Made by a program: the position numbers and the translations under genes | The notes under the pieces: model-generated | Told to the model about the DNA's origin: nothing | Databases searched by the model: none | What the model saw: only the letters and a program-made list of their open reading frames with translations | Shown here: one piece after another, positions 52,770 to 62,967 of the stretch | How positions within the stretch are numbered: position 1 is the stretch's first letter | Layout of the letters: each line of letters begins with the position of its first letter | From: CAVZVW01 sp963778845 | Lineage (GTDB): Bacteria; Actinomycetota; Actinomycetes; Actinomycetales; Kineosporiaceae | Direction: 5' to 3' | Length of the DNA stretch: 64,000 bases | NCBI GenBank assembly: GCA_963778845.1 | Contig: CAVZVW010000009.1 | Location: 1,178,001-1,242,000 of the forward strand

Positions 52770-53447
52770 CTACGCCGGACCCGCCTTGTAGCCGACACCA
52801 CGAACCGTGACGACGATCTCGGGCCGCTCCGGATCCTTCTCGATCTTGGAGCGGAGGCGCTGCACGTGCACGTTGACCAGCCGTGTGTCCGCCGCGTGCC
52901 GGTAGCCCCACACCTGCTCCAGCAGCACCTCACGGGTGAAGACCTGCCAGGGCTTGCGTGCCAGCGCGACGAGCAGGTCGAACTCCAGCGGCGTGAGCGA
53001 GACCGCCTCGCCGTCCCTGCGCACGGCGTGACCGGCGACGTCGATGTCGACGTCGCCGATCTCGAGCAGCTCCGGGGCAGGCTCGTCCGTGCGGCGAAGG
53101 CGCGCCCGCACCCTGGCGACGAGCTCCTTGGGCTTGAAAGGCTTGACCACGTAGTCGTCCGCTCCGGACTCCAGGCCCAGGACGACGTCCACCGTGTCGG
53201 TCTTCGCGGTGAGCATCACGATGGGGACGCCGGACTCCGCGCGGATCAGGCGACAGACCTCGATGCCGTCCTTTCCGGGCAGCATGAGGTCGAGCAGCAC
53301 AAGATCGGGCCGCGCCGCACGGAAGGCCTCCATAGCGCCGTTGCCGTCCGCGCAGAAGGAGGGCTCGAAGCCCTCACCGCGCAGGACGATCCCGAGCATC
53401 TCGGCCAAGGCTGTGTCGTCGTCGACCACCAGTACGCGTCCCTTCAT
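52770..53447 (-). CDS. mtrA: Response regulator MtrA
   Basis: This 225-residue OmpR-family regulator has a receiver domain with the acidic pocket VVDDD (residues 7-11), phospho-acceptor Asp53 in LVLLDLMLPG, the LTAK threonine region and KPF lysine, then a winged-helix domain (VSLTPLEFDLLVALARKPWQVFTREVLLEQVWGY, RLVNVHVQRLRSKIE, TVRGVGYKAG). ATG at 53447; the upstream extension is non-coding. It is first in mtrA-mtrB-lpqB, all overlapping or nearly so. The divergent membrane-protein operon starts 106 bases away, so the two share a promoter region. No clear MtrA box was identified by eye. Confidence 0.97.
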   Translation of the reverse strand: MKGRVLVVDDDTALAEMLGIVLRGEGFEPSFCADGNGAMEAFRAARPDLVLLDLMLPGKDGIEVCRLIRAESGVPIVMLTAKTDTVDVVLGLESGADDYVVKPFKPKELVARVRARLRRTDEPAPELLEIGDVDIDVAGHAVRRDGEAVSLTPLEFDLLVALARKPWQVFTREVLLEQVWGYRHAADTRLVNVHVQRLRSKIEKDPERPEIVVTVRGVGYKAGPA

Positions 53448-53553
53448 GCACTCATGGTGACACCCTTGCCCCCCTGCGGACACGTCGGTGGACGGCGCGT
53501 GCTGCGTGACAAGATGGGCGCGGCCACGCGGGTCGGCGGGGGAAGGAGTACCG

Positions 53554-54885
53554 ATGGGTGAGCAGCCGGGGTGGCCCCCCGCCTCGGGTGACAACGAGCC
53601 GACGGGCCAACAAGTGCCGTGGGGCGATGCGCCACCGCCGCCACCACAGCAGCCACAGCAGCCACAGCAACCCGCGTGGGGTCAGCCGCCTCAGCCCGAG
53701 CAGCCCGCGTGGGGTCAGCAGCCTCAGCTCGAGCAGCCCGCGTGGGGTCCGCCGCCTCAAGCCGAGCAGCCCGCGTGGGGTCAGCCGCCTCAGTGGGGTC
53801 AGCAGCCTCAGTGGGGTCAGCAGCCTCAGTGGGGGCAGCAGCCGCCCTCGGGGCCTACAGGCGCGCAGTGGGCACCGTCCTACGGGGGCCCGGGCTCGCG
53901 ATGGGGCGGACGCCCCAAACCAGGGATCATCCCCCTGCGCCCGATCGGGCTCGGGGAGATCTACGACGGCGCCTTCCAGGCCATCCGGACGAACCCGGCA
54001 ACCATGATCGGTCTGTCCGCGATCGTGGTGGCCAGCTCGATGCTGCTCTCGGCGGTCCCGCAGGCGCTGGCCACCGTGAACATGACGAACAACGCCGTGC
54101 TGGACGCGGGAAGCGCCTCGCCGACGATGGACGAGGTCCTCGGGCTCTACGAGAGCCTGCTGAGCTCGCTCGTGCTCCCCTACATCGTGCAGACCATCGC
54201 CATCACCGTGCTCTCCGGCCTGCTGATCGTCGCGGTGAGCAACGCCGTCCTCGGTCGGCGCACCTCCCCGGCCGTGGTGTGGCGCCGCACCCGGGGCAGG
54301 GTGCTGGCGTTGGTCGGGCTGGCGGTCCTGCTGCAGATCGTGGCTGTCGCCGTCATCGCGGGCGCAGTCGGCCTGGCTGCGCTGGTCGGGCTGGCCGCAC
54401 AGTCCGTGCCCGTCGGGATCGGCGTCGGGGTCCTCGCCGTGCTCGCGGCGCTCGTGCTCGAGGTCACCATCTGGGTGCGGTGGTCCGTGGCTGCGCCCGC
54501 CCTGCTGCTCGAGGGGCAAGGCGTCTTCATGGCGCTGCGTCGGTCGTGGCGAATCGTGCGAGGGAGCTTCTGGCGAGTGCTGGGGATCAACCTCCTCACC
54601 TCGATCATGATCGGCGTCTTGAGCTCGATCGTGTCGGTCCCCTTCGCGCTGGTGGGGACCTTCGCCTTCGGGGGGTTCCAGCCGGAGAACATGGGTCTGG
54701 GGCCTGCCATGGGCCAGGTGCTGGTGCAGGGGATCGGCACCATCCTGGCCGGATCCGTCATGTACCCCTTCTCCGCGGCCGTGACCGCCTTGCTGTACGT
54801 CGACCTGCGGATGCGCCGGGAGGGCTTAGACGTCGAGCTCATGCACGCTGTCGAGCAGGGCGGCGTCGGGGACCTGCGCCGGTGA
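53554..54885 (+). CDS. Polytopic membrane protein with Gln/Pro/Trp-rich N-terminal repeats
   Basis: The 443-residue product has a cytoplasmic low-complexity N-terminus (about 1-110) made of EQPAWGQPPQ- and WGQQPQ-type repeats, then GIIPLRPIGLGEIYDGAFQAIRTNPATMIG followed by about six membrane helices. The RPLGLGEILDGAFxxxRxNPxxxxG motif is common in actinobacterial membrane proteins related to the GDPD membrane domain (DUF7544-like); function unknown. ATG at 53554 with GGAAGGAG upstream. It is first in an operon with DUF4129, DUF4350, moxR and DUF58 genes, every junction overlapping, and is divergent from mtrA. Confidence 0.85.
   Translation: MGEQPGWPPASGDNEPTGQQVPWGDAPPPPPQQPQQPQQPAWGQPPQPEQPAWGQQPQLEQPAWGPPPQAEQPAWGQPPQWGQQPQWGQQPQWGQQPPSGPTGAQWAPSYGGPGSRWGGRPKPGIIPLRPIGLGEIYDGAFQAIRTNPATMIGLSAIVVASSMLLSAVPQALATVNMTNNAVLDAGSASPTMDEVLGLYESLLSSLVLPYIVQTIAITVLSGLLIVAVSNAVLGRRTSPAVVWRRTRGRVLALVGLAVLLQIVAVAVIAGAVGLAALVGLAAQSVPVGIGVGVLAVLAALVLEVTIWVRWSVAAPALLLEGQGVFMALRRSWRIVRGSFWRVLGINLLTSIMIGVLSSIVSVPFALVGTFAFGGFQPENMGLGPAMGQVLVQGIGTILAGSVMYPFSAAVTALLYVDLRMRREGLDVELMHAVEQGGVGDLRR
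53647..53850 (+). repeat. In-frame compound repeat encoding QPAWGQ/WGQQPQ units
   Basis: A short CAGCCACAG series is followed by CAGCCCGCGTGGGGTC units and then three 18-base CAGTGGGGTCAGCAGCCT units, giving four QPAWG and three to four WGQQPQ blocks. Confidence 0.88.
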
Positions 54886-55661
54886 TCACCCGGGGTGCGG
54901 CGGCCCTTCGCGGCGCGGGCGTTGCTTGGGCCTCGGGTCCCATGGGCGTCTGCGCGGTCGTGCTGCTTCTCAGCCCGACAGTCGCGTTCGCCGACTCACC
55001 GGTCGAGCCCGGCCGAGAGGAAGCACGAGGCTGGGCCATCGAGGAGCTGTCGCACCGGGAGTACGCGGCGGCCCGCCCCGGGCTGCTCGCCCGCGCGCTC
55101 TCCTGGCTGCGCGACCAGCTGGGCTCGATCAGGGTCCCGCACGGTCCCGGCGTCTCCATCGCGCTCGGGCTGGCGCTTCTGGTGCTGGTCGTGGTGGTCG
55201 CACTCGCCGTCCAGCGCACGGGGTCCGTGCACCGCACAGGGCGGAGCCGGGGAAGGGTTCCGGTCTTCGCGGACGTGCGGTGGACGGCGGCCGAGCACCG
55301 GGCGACCGCCGTCGAGTACGAGAGGGGCGGGGCGTGGGGGCGTGCGACCGTCGAGCACTTCCGCGCGATCGCCCGCGATCTGGCGGAGCGAGCCGTCCTC
55401 ACCGACCAGCCCGGACGCACCGCCGACGAGGTGGCTCGGGACGCCGCCCCGTGGTTCCCGCACGAGGCGGATGCGTTGATGCGGGCCGCCCGGTCGTTCG
55501 ACGACGTGCTCTACGGCGGGGACCCCGGCTCGCCTGCGACGTGCCGGCAGGTGCGCGAGCTCGACGAGCGGGTCCGCAGCGCTCGGCCGGCCCGTCTCGG
55601 CGTCTCCGGTGGTCATCCATCCACCGCGGACGCCGCTCTGGTCGCAGCGCCAGTCTCATGA
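54882..55661 (+). CDS. DUF4129 domain membrane protein
   Basis: The 259-residue product has a signal-like first helix (GVCAVVLLLSPTVAFADS), a second membrane segment (GVSIALGLALLVLVVVVALAV, about 90-110) and the C-terminal DUF4129 domain (AVEYERGGAWGRATVEHFRAIARDLAERAVL ... TADEVARDAAPWFPHEADALMRAARSFDDVLYG). DUF4129 is found beside MoxR/DUF58 genes and, fused, in transglutaminase-like membrane proteins, suggesting envelope quality control or wall processing. GTG at 54882 overlaps the upstream stop by four bases. Confidence 0.88.
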   Translation: MITRGAAALRGAGVAWASGPMGVCAVVLLLSPTVAFADSPVEPGREEARGWAIEELSHREYAAARPGLLARALSWLRDQLGSIRVPHGPGVSIALGLALLVLVVVVALAVQRTGSVHRTGRSRGRVPVFADVRWTAAEHRATAVEYERGGAWGRATVEHFRAIARDLAERAVLTDQPGRTADEVARDAAPWFPHEADALMRAARSFDDVLYGGDPGSPATCRQVRELDERVRSARPARLGVSGGHPSTADAALVAAPVS

Positions 55662-56908
55662 CAGTGCTCACCGCCACCACCGCTGGGCGTCCGCCGGCAT
55701 CGCAGGAGGTGCTCGGAGACGGGACGACCGCCGCCGGCAGGGCGGTACGACGCTGGCGTCGTTCGCGATGGACGCTGGCCGTCGGGGGGCTGGTGGTGCT
55801 GGTCGCACTCGTGCTCGCCTCGACGCTGCCTCGAGGCACCGCCGGTGACCTCGACCCGACCAGCCCCACCCCTCGAGGCGCCATGGCACTGGCGCACATC
55901 CTCACTGACCACGGGGTCAGTGTCGCCAGGGTCACCACGTCGGGCGAGGCCTCGACCGCTGCCTCGTTCGGGACCACCCTCGTCGTGGTCGACACCGTCC
56001 TGCTGACGCCCGACATGCTCGACCTCCTGGCACAGACGCAGGCCGACCTGGTGCTCGTCGAACCCGACGCCCTGACGTTGGACTCGCTGGCACCCGGCTT
56101 CACTCCCGCGGGGCTGGTGGACCCGGCCGTGCGCGAGCCCGGGTGCGTCGGCGTGGGTCCTGCGCAAGCAGCCGGGCGTGCCCTCGCGGGCGGGCATCTG
56201 TACGCCGGGGTCGGAGGCGACGCGACGGTCTGCTACCGCCAGCCGCGCGCGGACGCCGTGGGCTCCTACGGCGTCGGGACCGCCGACGGTCGCACGGTGA
56301 CCGTCATCGGGCAGGCGGACCTTCTCACGAACGCGCACCTGGCCGAGAACGGAAACGCCGCGCTGGCCGTGCACACCCTCGGCCGCAACCCGCAGCTCAC
56401 CTGGTACCTCCCGGACCCGTTCGAGATCAGCGACGCCGGCCAGCCCCCGACCCTGGCGCAGCTGCGACCACCCTGGCGGACGTGGGTCATCTGGCAGCTC
56501 GCCGTCGTCGCCGGGCTTGCGATGGTCTGGCGGGCCAGGCGGCTCGGACGGCTCGTGGCGGAGCCCCTGCCCGTCATCGTCCGGTCAGCCGAGACCCAGG
56601 AAGGTCGTGCGCGGCTGTACCGCCAGGCCCGCGCCCGCGGGCGCGCCGCGGCCACCTTGCGTACGGCAGCGCTCCGGCGCATGCTGCGACGCCTCGACGT
56701 CCCCGCCGGAGCCGGTCCCCAGGCCGTGGCGGACGTCGTCGCGGGGATCACGGGACGACGCGACGTCGAGGTCCGCGAGCTTCTGCTCGGGCCGGCCCCT
56801 CCCACCGACGCGGCCCTGGTCAGGATCGCTGACGACCTCGACGCCTTGGAGCGCGACCTCGCGGGCTACCACCGTCAGACACCCTCGAACAGAAAGGCCC
56901 GATCGTGA
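55658..56908 (+). CDS. DUF4350 domain membrane protein
   Basis: The 416-residue product has a first helix WTLAVGGLVVLVALVLASTLP, an extracellular DUF4350 domain (DPTSPTPRGAMALAHILTDHGVSVARV, TTLVVVDTVLLTPDMLDLLA, VTVIGQADLLTNAHLAENGNAAL: a Rossmann-like glutamine-amidotransferase fold without catalytic residues), a second helix WVIWQLAVVAGLAMVW and a cytoplasmic helical tail. It is typical of the MoxR/DUF58 operon of Actinobacteria; function unknown. ATG at 55658 overlaps the DUF4129 stop (ATGA). Confidence 0.88.
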   Translation: MTVLTATTAGRPPASQEVLGDGTTAAGRAVRRWRRSRWTLAVGGLVVLVALVLASTLPRGTAGDLDPTSPTPRGAMALAHILTDHGVSVARVTTSGEASTAASFGTTLVVVDTVLLTPDMLDLLAQTQADLVLVEPDALTLDSLAPGFTPAGLVDPAVREPGCVGVGPAQAAGRALAGGHLYAGVGGDATVCYRQPRADAVGSYGVGTADGRTVTVIGQADLLTNAHLAENGNAALAVHTLGRNPQLTWYLPDPFEISDAGQPPTLAQLRPPWRTWVIWQLAVVAGLAMVWRARRLGRLVAEPLPVIVRSAETQEGRARLYRQARARGRAAATLRTAALRRMLRRLDVPAGAGPQAVADVVAGITGRRDVEVRELLLGPAPPTDAALVRIADDLDALERDLAGYHRQTPSNRKARS

Positions 56909-58053
56909 CCGAGCCACCGGTGGAAGACCCGGTCGTGACAGTGCCACCGGCGCAGGACCCGGTCGTGACAGCGCCACCGGTGGAGAACCCGATCGTGACC
57001 GAGCCAACAGCGCAGGACCCCGTGGTCACAGAGCCAGTGCTCATCGAGCCAACAGCGCAGGACCCGGTGGTGACCGCGCCCGCGGTGGCGCCACCCCCGC
57101 CGCGGGACCCCGTGCGGGCGGCGCTGGACCGGGTACGCGTCGAGGTCGGCAAGGCGGTGGTCGGCCAGGACGCCGCGGTCACCGGGATGGTCATCGCCCT
57201 GCTCTGCCGGGGCCATGTGCTGCTCGAAGGTGTGCCTGGCGTGGCCAAGACCCTGCTCGTCCGGGCCCTTGCGGCGTCGCTGCGGCTGGAGACCACCCGC
57301 GTGCAGTTCACCCCGGACCTCATGCCGGGTGATGTGACCGGGTCGTTGGTCTACGACGCCCGGTCCGCGGAGTTCTCCTTCCGCGAGGGACCGGTCTTCA
57401 CGAACCTCCTGCTCGCCGACGAGATCAACCGGACCCCGCCCAAGACGCAGGCCTCGCTGCTGGAGGCCATGGAGGAGCGGCAGGTCTCGGTCGACGGGCA
57501 CCCTCGCCGGCTGCCCGAGCCGTTCATCGTCGCAGCCACCCAGAACCCCGTGGAGTACGAGGGGACCTACCCGCTCCCCGAGGCCCAGCTCGACCGCTTC
57601 CTGCTCAAGCTGAGCATGCCCCTGCCTCCCCGTGACGTGGAGCTGGAGGTGCTCAACCGCCACGCACACGGGTTCGACCCGCGTGACCTCGCGGCCGCGG
57701 GCGTGACGGCGGTCGCCGGGCCCGAGGACCTGCTCGCCGCCACGCGCGCCGTCCAGCAGGTCGACATCTCCCCAGCCGTCATGGGCTACGTGGTGGACGT
57801 CGTGCGCGCGACCCGGCACGCCCCGAGCCTGTCGCTCGGGGTGTCCCCCCGTGGCGCCACCGCCCTGCTCGCCACCAGCCGGGCCTGGGCCTGGATGTGC
57901 GGGCGCACCTACCTAACCCCGGACGACGTCAAGGCGCTCGCACGGCCGACGCTCCGACACCGGGTGGTGCTGCGCCCGGAGGCCGAGCTCGAGGGCGTCA
58001 CGGTCGAGGCCGTGCTCGACAGTGTGCTGGCGACGGTGCCGGTCCCCCGCTGA
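56905..58053 (+). CDS. MoxR-family AAA+ ATPase
   Basis: The 382-residue protein has a 60-residue N-terminal extension of ten-residue repeats (PPVEDPVVTV-like, five copies), then the MoxR core: RVEVGKAVVGQDAAV, GHVLLEGVPGVAKTLLVRAL (Walker A GVPGVAKT), LMPGDVTGSLVYD, LLLADEINRTPPKTQASLLEAM (Walker B), VAATQNPVEYEGTYPLPEAQLDRF and a helical lid. MoxR ATPases act as chaperones helping assemble or activate DUF58/VWA partner complexes. GTG at 56905 overlaps the DUF4350 stop; TGATG joins it to the DUF58 gene. The repeat extension is acidic, proline-rich and not part of the family core. Confidence 0.93.
   Translation: MTEPPVEDPVVTVPPAQDPVVTAPPVENPIVTEPTAQDPVVTEPVLIEPTAQDPVVTAPAVAPPPPRDPVRAALDRVRVEVGKAVVGQDAAVTGMVIALLCRGHVLLEGVPGVAKTLLVRALAASLRLETTRVQFTPDLMPGDVTGSLVYDARSAEFSFREGPVFTNLLLADEINRTPPKTQASLLEAMEERQVSVDGHPRRLPEPFIVAATQNPVEYEGTYPLPEAQLDRFLLKLSMPLPPRDVELEVLNRHAHGFDPRDLAAAGVTAVAGPEDLLAATRAVQQVDISPAVMGYVVDVVRATRHAPSLSLGVSPRGATALLATSRAWAWMCGRTYLTPDDVKALARPTLRHRVVLRPEAELEGVTVEAVLDSVLATVPVPR
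56914..57078 (+). repeat. In-frame 30-bp tandem repeat at the moxR 5' end
   Basis: Four adjacent 10-residue units (PPVEDPVVTV, PPAQDPVVTA, PPVENPIVTE, PTAQDPVVTE) are followed by PVLIE and a fifth unit (PTAQDPVVTA). The copies are diverged, so the array is older than the others. Confidence 0.88.
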
Positions 58054-59345
58054 TGGCGCTCACGGGGCGGGCGGTGCTGCTCGCGCTGCTGGGAGTGGTG
58101 CCCGTGGCGCTCGCGCCGGGGTGGCCCACCTGGCTGGCCTGGGCCGCGCTGGTCGCGTTCGCGGTGACCGTCGACCTGGCGGTCGCCGGATCCCCCCGGC
58201 TCGTGGCCGTGCAGCGGGCCCCGCTTCGGTCGGTGCGGCTGGGCGAGGCCGTGGAGGCGCCCTTCCTGCTCACCAACCGCGGGTCACGACGGGTCCGAGG
58301 GCTCGTCCGTGACGCCTGGCAGCCGTCGGCCGGCGCCGCCGTGACGCGGCGACAGGTGGACCTGCCCGCCGGCGAGCGCAGGCTGCTCGTCACCTCCCTG
58401 CTCCCGACGCGGCGCGGGGACCGCAAGGCCGAGCACGTCACGATCCGCAGCCGCGGTCCGTTGGGGGTTGCGGCGCGCCAGGCGACGGTCCCCGCGACCG
58501 GTCGGCTGCGGGTGCTGCCGCCCTTCACCTCGCGCAAGCACCTGCCGAGCCGGCTCGCGCGGCTGCGGGAGCTCGACGGGCGCACCGCGCTTCGCATCCG
58601 CGGCCAGGGCACGGAGTTCGACTCGTTGCGCGACTACGTCATCGGTGACGACGTCCGGTCGATCGACTGGCGAGCCACCGCACGTCGCCAGCAGGTCGTG
58701 GTGCGCACCTGGCGTCCGGAGCGTGACCGCCGGGTGCTGCTCGTGCTCGACACGTCCCGGACGGCGGCAGCCCGCGTCGGCGACGCCCCGCGGCTGGACG
58801 CCGCGATGGACGCCGCGCTGCTGCTCGCCGCGCTCGCGTCCCGCGCCGGGGACCGCGTCGACATGGTCGCGATGGACAGGCGCGTCCGGGCGCGGGTCGA
58901 GGGCGCCTCCCGCACCGAGCTGCTGCCGGCCCTCGTCGAGGCGATGGCGCCGCTGGAGGCCGACCTCGTCGAGGCGGACTGGCCGTCAATCGTCTCCGTG
59001 GTCCGGCGGCGGATGACCCAGCGGTCCCTGGTGGTGCTGCTCACCGCGTTGGAGGCGGCTGCGGTGGAGGAGGGGCTGCTGCCCGTCGTCCACCGGCTCA
59101 CGAGCCATCACCAGGTGGTGGTCGCGTCGGTGGCCGACCCGCAGGTCGCCGCGATGGCCGCGGGGCGCGGGGACGTGTACGCCGTCTACGGTGCCGCCGC
59201 GGCCGAGCGTGCCTTCCTCGACCGGGCGGCGGTGACGGCCGAGCTGCGCCGCCTGGGGGTCGAGGTGGTCGACGCCCCCCCGGACCTGCTGCCCCCGCAG
59301 CTGGCCGACTGCTACCTCGCACTCAAAGCCGCCGGCAAGCTCTGA
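58053..59345 (+). CDS. DUF58 domain protein (VWA-like MoxR partner)
   Basis: The 430-residue product has two N-terminal membrane helices (about 5-45), an extended beta region (RLGEAVEAPFLLTNRGSRRVRGLVRD) and the DUF58 domain: RGQGTEFDSLRDYVIGDDVRSIDWRATARRQQVVVRTW (about 190-227), VLLVLDTSRTAAARV (a von Willebrand-like metal site DTSRT, close to DxSxS) and VVLLTALEAAAVEEGL. It is predicted to be the MoxR client; the pair appears in operons for envelope stress and protein complex maturation. ATG at 58053 overlaps the moxR stop by one base. Confidence 0.92.
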   Translation: MALTGRAVLLALLGVVPVALAPGWPTWLAWAALVAFAVTVDLAVAGSPRLVAVQRAPLRSVRLGEAVEAPFLLTNRGSRRVRGLVRDAWQPSAGAAVTRRQVDLPAGERRLLVTSLLPTRRGDRKAEHVTIRSRGPLGVAARQATVPATGRLRVLPPFTSRKHLPSRLARLRELDGRTALRIRGQGTEFDSLRDYVIGDDVRSIDWRATARRQQVVVRTWRPERDRRVLLVLDTSRTAAARVGDAPRLDAAMDAALLLAALASRAGDRVDMVAMDRRVRARVEGASRTELLPALVEAMAPLEADLVEADWPSIVSVVRRRMTQRSLVVLLTALEAAAVEEGLLPVVHRLTSHHQVVVASVADPQVAAMAAGRGDVYAVYGAAAAERAFLDRAAVTAELRRLGVEVVDAPPDLLPPQLADCYLALKAAGKL

Positions 59346-59388
59346 CGCGAAGCCGCCGCATTCACAGCGATCCGTCCCCTCCTCGGGC

Positions 59389-59433
59389 CGGCGTCTCTCA
59401 GCTCGGCGTCTCTCAGCCCGGCGTCTCTCAGCC
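59389..59433. repeat. 15-bp tandem repeat, three copies, ending on the SpoIIM-like stop
   Basis: CGGCGTCTCTCAGCC (first copy CT at the end) starts at 59389, 59404 and 59419. The third copy contains TCA at 59428-59430, the stop of the minus-strand SpoIIM-like gene. Confidence 0.93.
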
Positions 59434-60423
59434 CGCGACGGGGCGGACGTCGCCCGCGAGCTCGGGCCGCACGTCGCCTCGCTCGCCTGCCCGTACGGCT
59501 GGCCGTCCCAGGATCGTGACATAGGTGAGGAACCCTGCCCACGCCGTCACCCCGATCACGATCCGGACGGCGGTGGACAGGCCGGACGGGGTGACGAAGG
59601 CCTCGATCACGCCCGAGACCAGCAGCACGCCCACGAGGCCCAGGGCGATCGTGGCCATCGAGCGGGCCTCCTCGGCCAGCGCCCTGCCGCGCGGACGCGG
59701 CCCAGGGTCGACCCACGACCAGAAGACCTTCAGCCCCCCCGCTGCAGCGACGAAGACCGCCGTGAGCTCCAGCAGGCCATGGGGGGTGATCAGACCGAAG
59801 AAGAGGTCCAGGCGCCCGTAGTGGGCCATGAGGCCGGCCACCACACCCAGGTTCATGGCGTTCTGCGCGAGAACGTAGACCACCCCGATCCCGCTGATCC
59901 CGAGCACGATGCACATGGCCGAGATGAAGGCGTTGTGGCTCCACACGTTCGCGGCGAAGCTGGCTGCAGAGTTCTCGCTGTAGTAGCTGGAGAACTGGAC
60001 GTCGACCATCTGCCTCAGCTGCTCGTCGGTGCCGAGCGCGGCGCGCACCTCGGGGCTGCGCACGACCCACTCGGCGTAGCCGAGCGCGACGACGAACGTG
60101 AAGGCGGCCGCCGATGCGGCCAACCACCGCACGCGCCAGACGGCCGCCGGGAACGACACGGCCACCAGCCGGCCCAGCTCCCGGTAGAAGGGCTCGTAGC
60201 CCCCGCTGACGGCTGCCCGGGCCCGGGCCACGGTCGTCGACAGACGGCTTGCCAGGGCAGGGTCCGGCATCGCGGACTGCACGACCGAGAGGTGCGTGGC
60301 CGCCCGCTGGTACAGCGTCACGAGCTCGTCGGCCTCCGCCCCCGTGAGGCGCCGCGTCGCGCTCAGCGCATCGAGCCGGTCCCACTCCGCGCCGTGCACG
60401 GTGACGAACGCGTCGAGATCCAC
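59428..60423 (-). CDS. Stage II sporulation protein M-like membrane protein
   Basis: The 331-residue protein has a soluble N-terminal helical domain (VDLDAFVTVHGAEWDRLDALSATRRLTGAEADELVTLYQRAATHLSVV, about 1-90) and five or six membrane helices, with SENSAASFAANVWSHNAFISAM and MAHYGRLDLFFGLITPHGLLELTAVFVAAAGGL. The N-HN and TPHGxLELxAV motifs define the SpoIIM family. In non-sporulating Actinobacteria the gene accompanies RDD, DUF58 and MoxR genes, as here. GTG at 60423. It is convergent with the DUF58 gene and divergent from the RDD gene. Confidence 0.9.
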   Translation of the reverse strand: MDLDAFVTVHGAEWDRLDALSATRRLTGAEADELVTLYQRAATHLSVVQSAMPDPALASRLSTTVARARAAVSGGYEPFYRELGRLVAVSFPAAVWRVRWLAASAAAFTFVVALGYAEWVVRSPEVRAALGTDEQLRQMVDVQFSSYYSENSAASFAANVWSHNAFISAMCIVLGISGIGVVYVLAQNAMNLGVVAGLMAHYGRLDLFFGLITPHGLLELTAVFVAAAGGLKVFWSWVDPGPRPRGRALAEEARSMATIALGLVGVLLVSGVIEAFVTPSGLSTAVRIVIGVTAWAGFLTYVTILGRPAVRAGERGDVRPELAGDVRPVAG

Positions 60424-60480
60424 GCCGCGAGCGTAACGTCCGGTGAGTTGCACACAGGCGGCACCACCTAGGGTGAGCCC

Positions 60481-61347
60481 GTGGACGACATCGGGCTCGA
60501 GGAGCTCGGCCTGTCCGACGACCTGGTCATCGGCGAGGCCGTCGTGCTCGACCTGCGCGCGGCCTCGTTCGCGACACGCGCCCTGGCGTGCGCGCTGGAC
60601 GTGCTGGTCATCTTCATCCTCGCTTTCGGCCTGGGGTGGCTGGTCCTCGGCACGGCCGTCGGCTTCGACAGCGCGGGGGTCGGTGCCGCCGTGACGCTGT
60701 TCATCGTGACGGTGTTCGTCATCGTCCCGGCCACGGTCGAGACCCTCAGCCGAGGGCGCTCCCTCGGCAAGCTCGCGGCCGGCCTGCGCGTGGTCCGCGA
60801 CGACGGTGGCCCGACCGTCTTCCGGCACTCGATCATCCGCGCGCTGTACGCCCTGGTCGAGATCTACCCGTTCGGTGTCATCGCCGTCATCGCGTCCCTG
60901 TCCAACCGACGGGGCAAGCGCCTGGGCGACATGGCAGCAGGCACCTACGTGGTGCGAGAGCGGACGCCTGTCTCAGTCTCGCCGCCGCCATGGCCGCCGC
61001 CGGAGCTCGCCGGCTGGGCCGCCGTCGCCGATCTCGGTCGCCTGCCGGACCGGCTCGCCATGGCCGCGCGCACGTTCCTCGCCCGGACGGCGACCCTGCA
61101 CCCGGCCTCCCGCACACGCCTCGCAGAGTCGCTGGCCACCCAGGTGGCGATGTACGTCGCGCCTCCCCCGCCGGCGGGCACGCACCCCGAACGCTTCCTC
61201 GCAGCGGTGCTGGCAGAGCGCCGCAGGCGCGACCTGGCCCGGCTGCAGGCCGAGCAGGCAGCACGCCTCGCGCGCGACACCCGCCGGCGCCGAGCCTCAC
61301 CGCTGGCCGCCATGGGAACCACCCTGATAGGCGACGACGTCACGTAA
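60481..61347 (+). CDS. RDD family membrane protein
   Basis: The 288-residue protein has the RDD domain (about 25-160): ATRALACALDVLVIFILAFGLGWLVLG, VTLFIVTVFVIVPATVETLSRGRSLGKLAAGLRVVRDDGG and GKRLGDMAAGTYVVRER. The conserved Arg and two Asp that give the name are visible in TRALACALD and RLGD. A soluble Arg/Ala-rich C-terminal domain (about 170-288) follows. RDD proteins have been linked to transport; function here unknown. GTG at 60481, divergent from the SpoIIM-like gene with 57 bases between. Its last codons and stop are partly duplicated 51 bases downstream. Confidence 0.9.
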   Translation: MDDIGLEELGLSDDLVIGEAVVLDLRAASFATRALACALDVLVIFILAFGLGWLVLGTAVGFDSAGVGAAVTLFIVTVFVIVPATVETLSRGRSLGKLAAGLRVVRDDGGPTVFRHSIIRALYALVEIYPFGVIAVIASLSNRRGKRLGDMAAGTYVVRERTPVSVSPPPWPPPELAGWAAVADLGRLPDRLAMAARTFLARTATLHPASRTRLAESLATQVAMYVAPPPPAGTHPERFLAAVLAERRRRDLARLQAEQAARLARDTRRRRASPLAAMGTTLIGDDVT

Positions 61348-61406
61348 GGCTCGGCACCCGCGATCCACTCGACCGTGGCGGCCGACGACGTCAGGTGAGG
61401 CCCGGC
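61333..61406. repeat. Imperfect 23-bp direct repeat over the RDD-gene stop
   Basis: The 23 bases at 61333, which hold the last codons and TAA of the RDD gene, recur at 61384 with three substitutions; both start GACGACGTCA. Confidence 0.75.
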
Positions 61407-61461
61407 CGCGGCGAACGACCCTCAGCGCGAGCCCTGCTCCGACTGGCGGGGTCGATCCTCG

Positions 61462-62967
<1,506 letters not shown>

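Noticed and set aside
53448..53553. MtrA binding boxes in the mtrA divergent promoter
   Set aside because: No pair of GTAAC-like direct repeats could be seen in the 106-bp gap.
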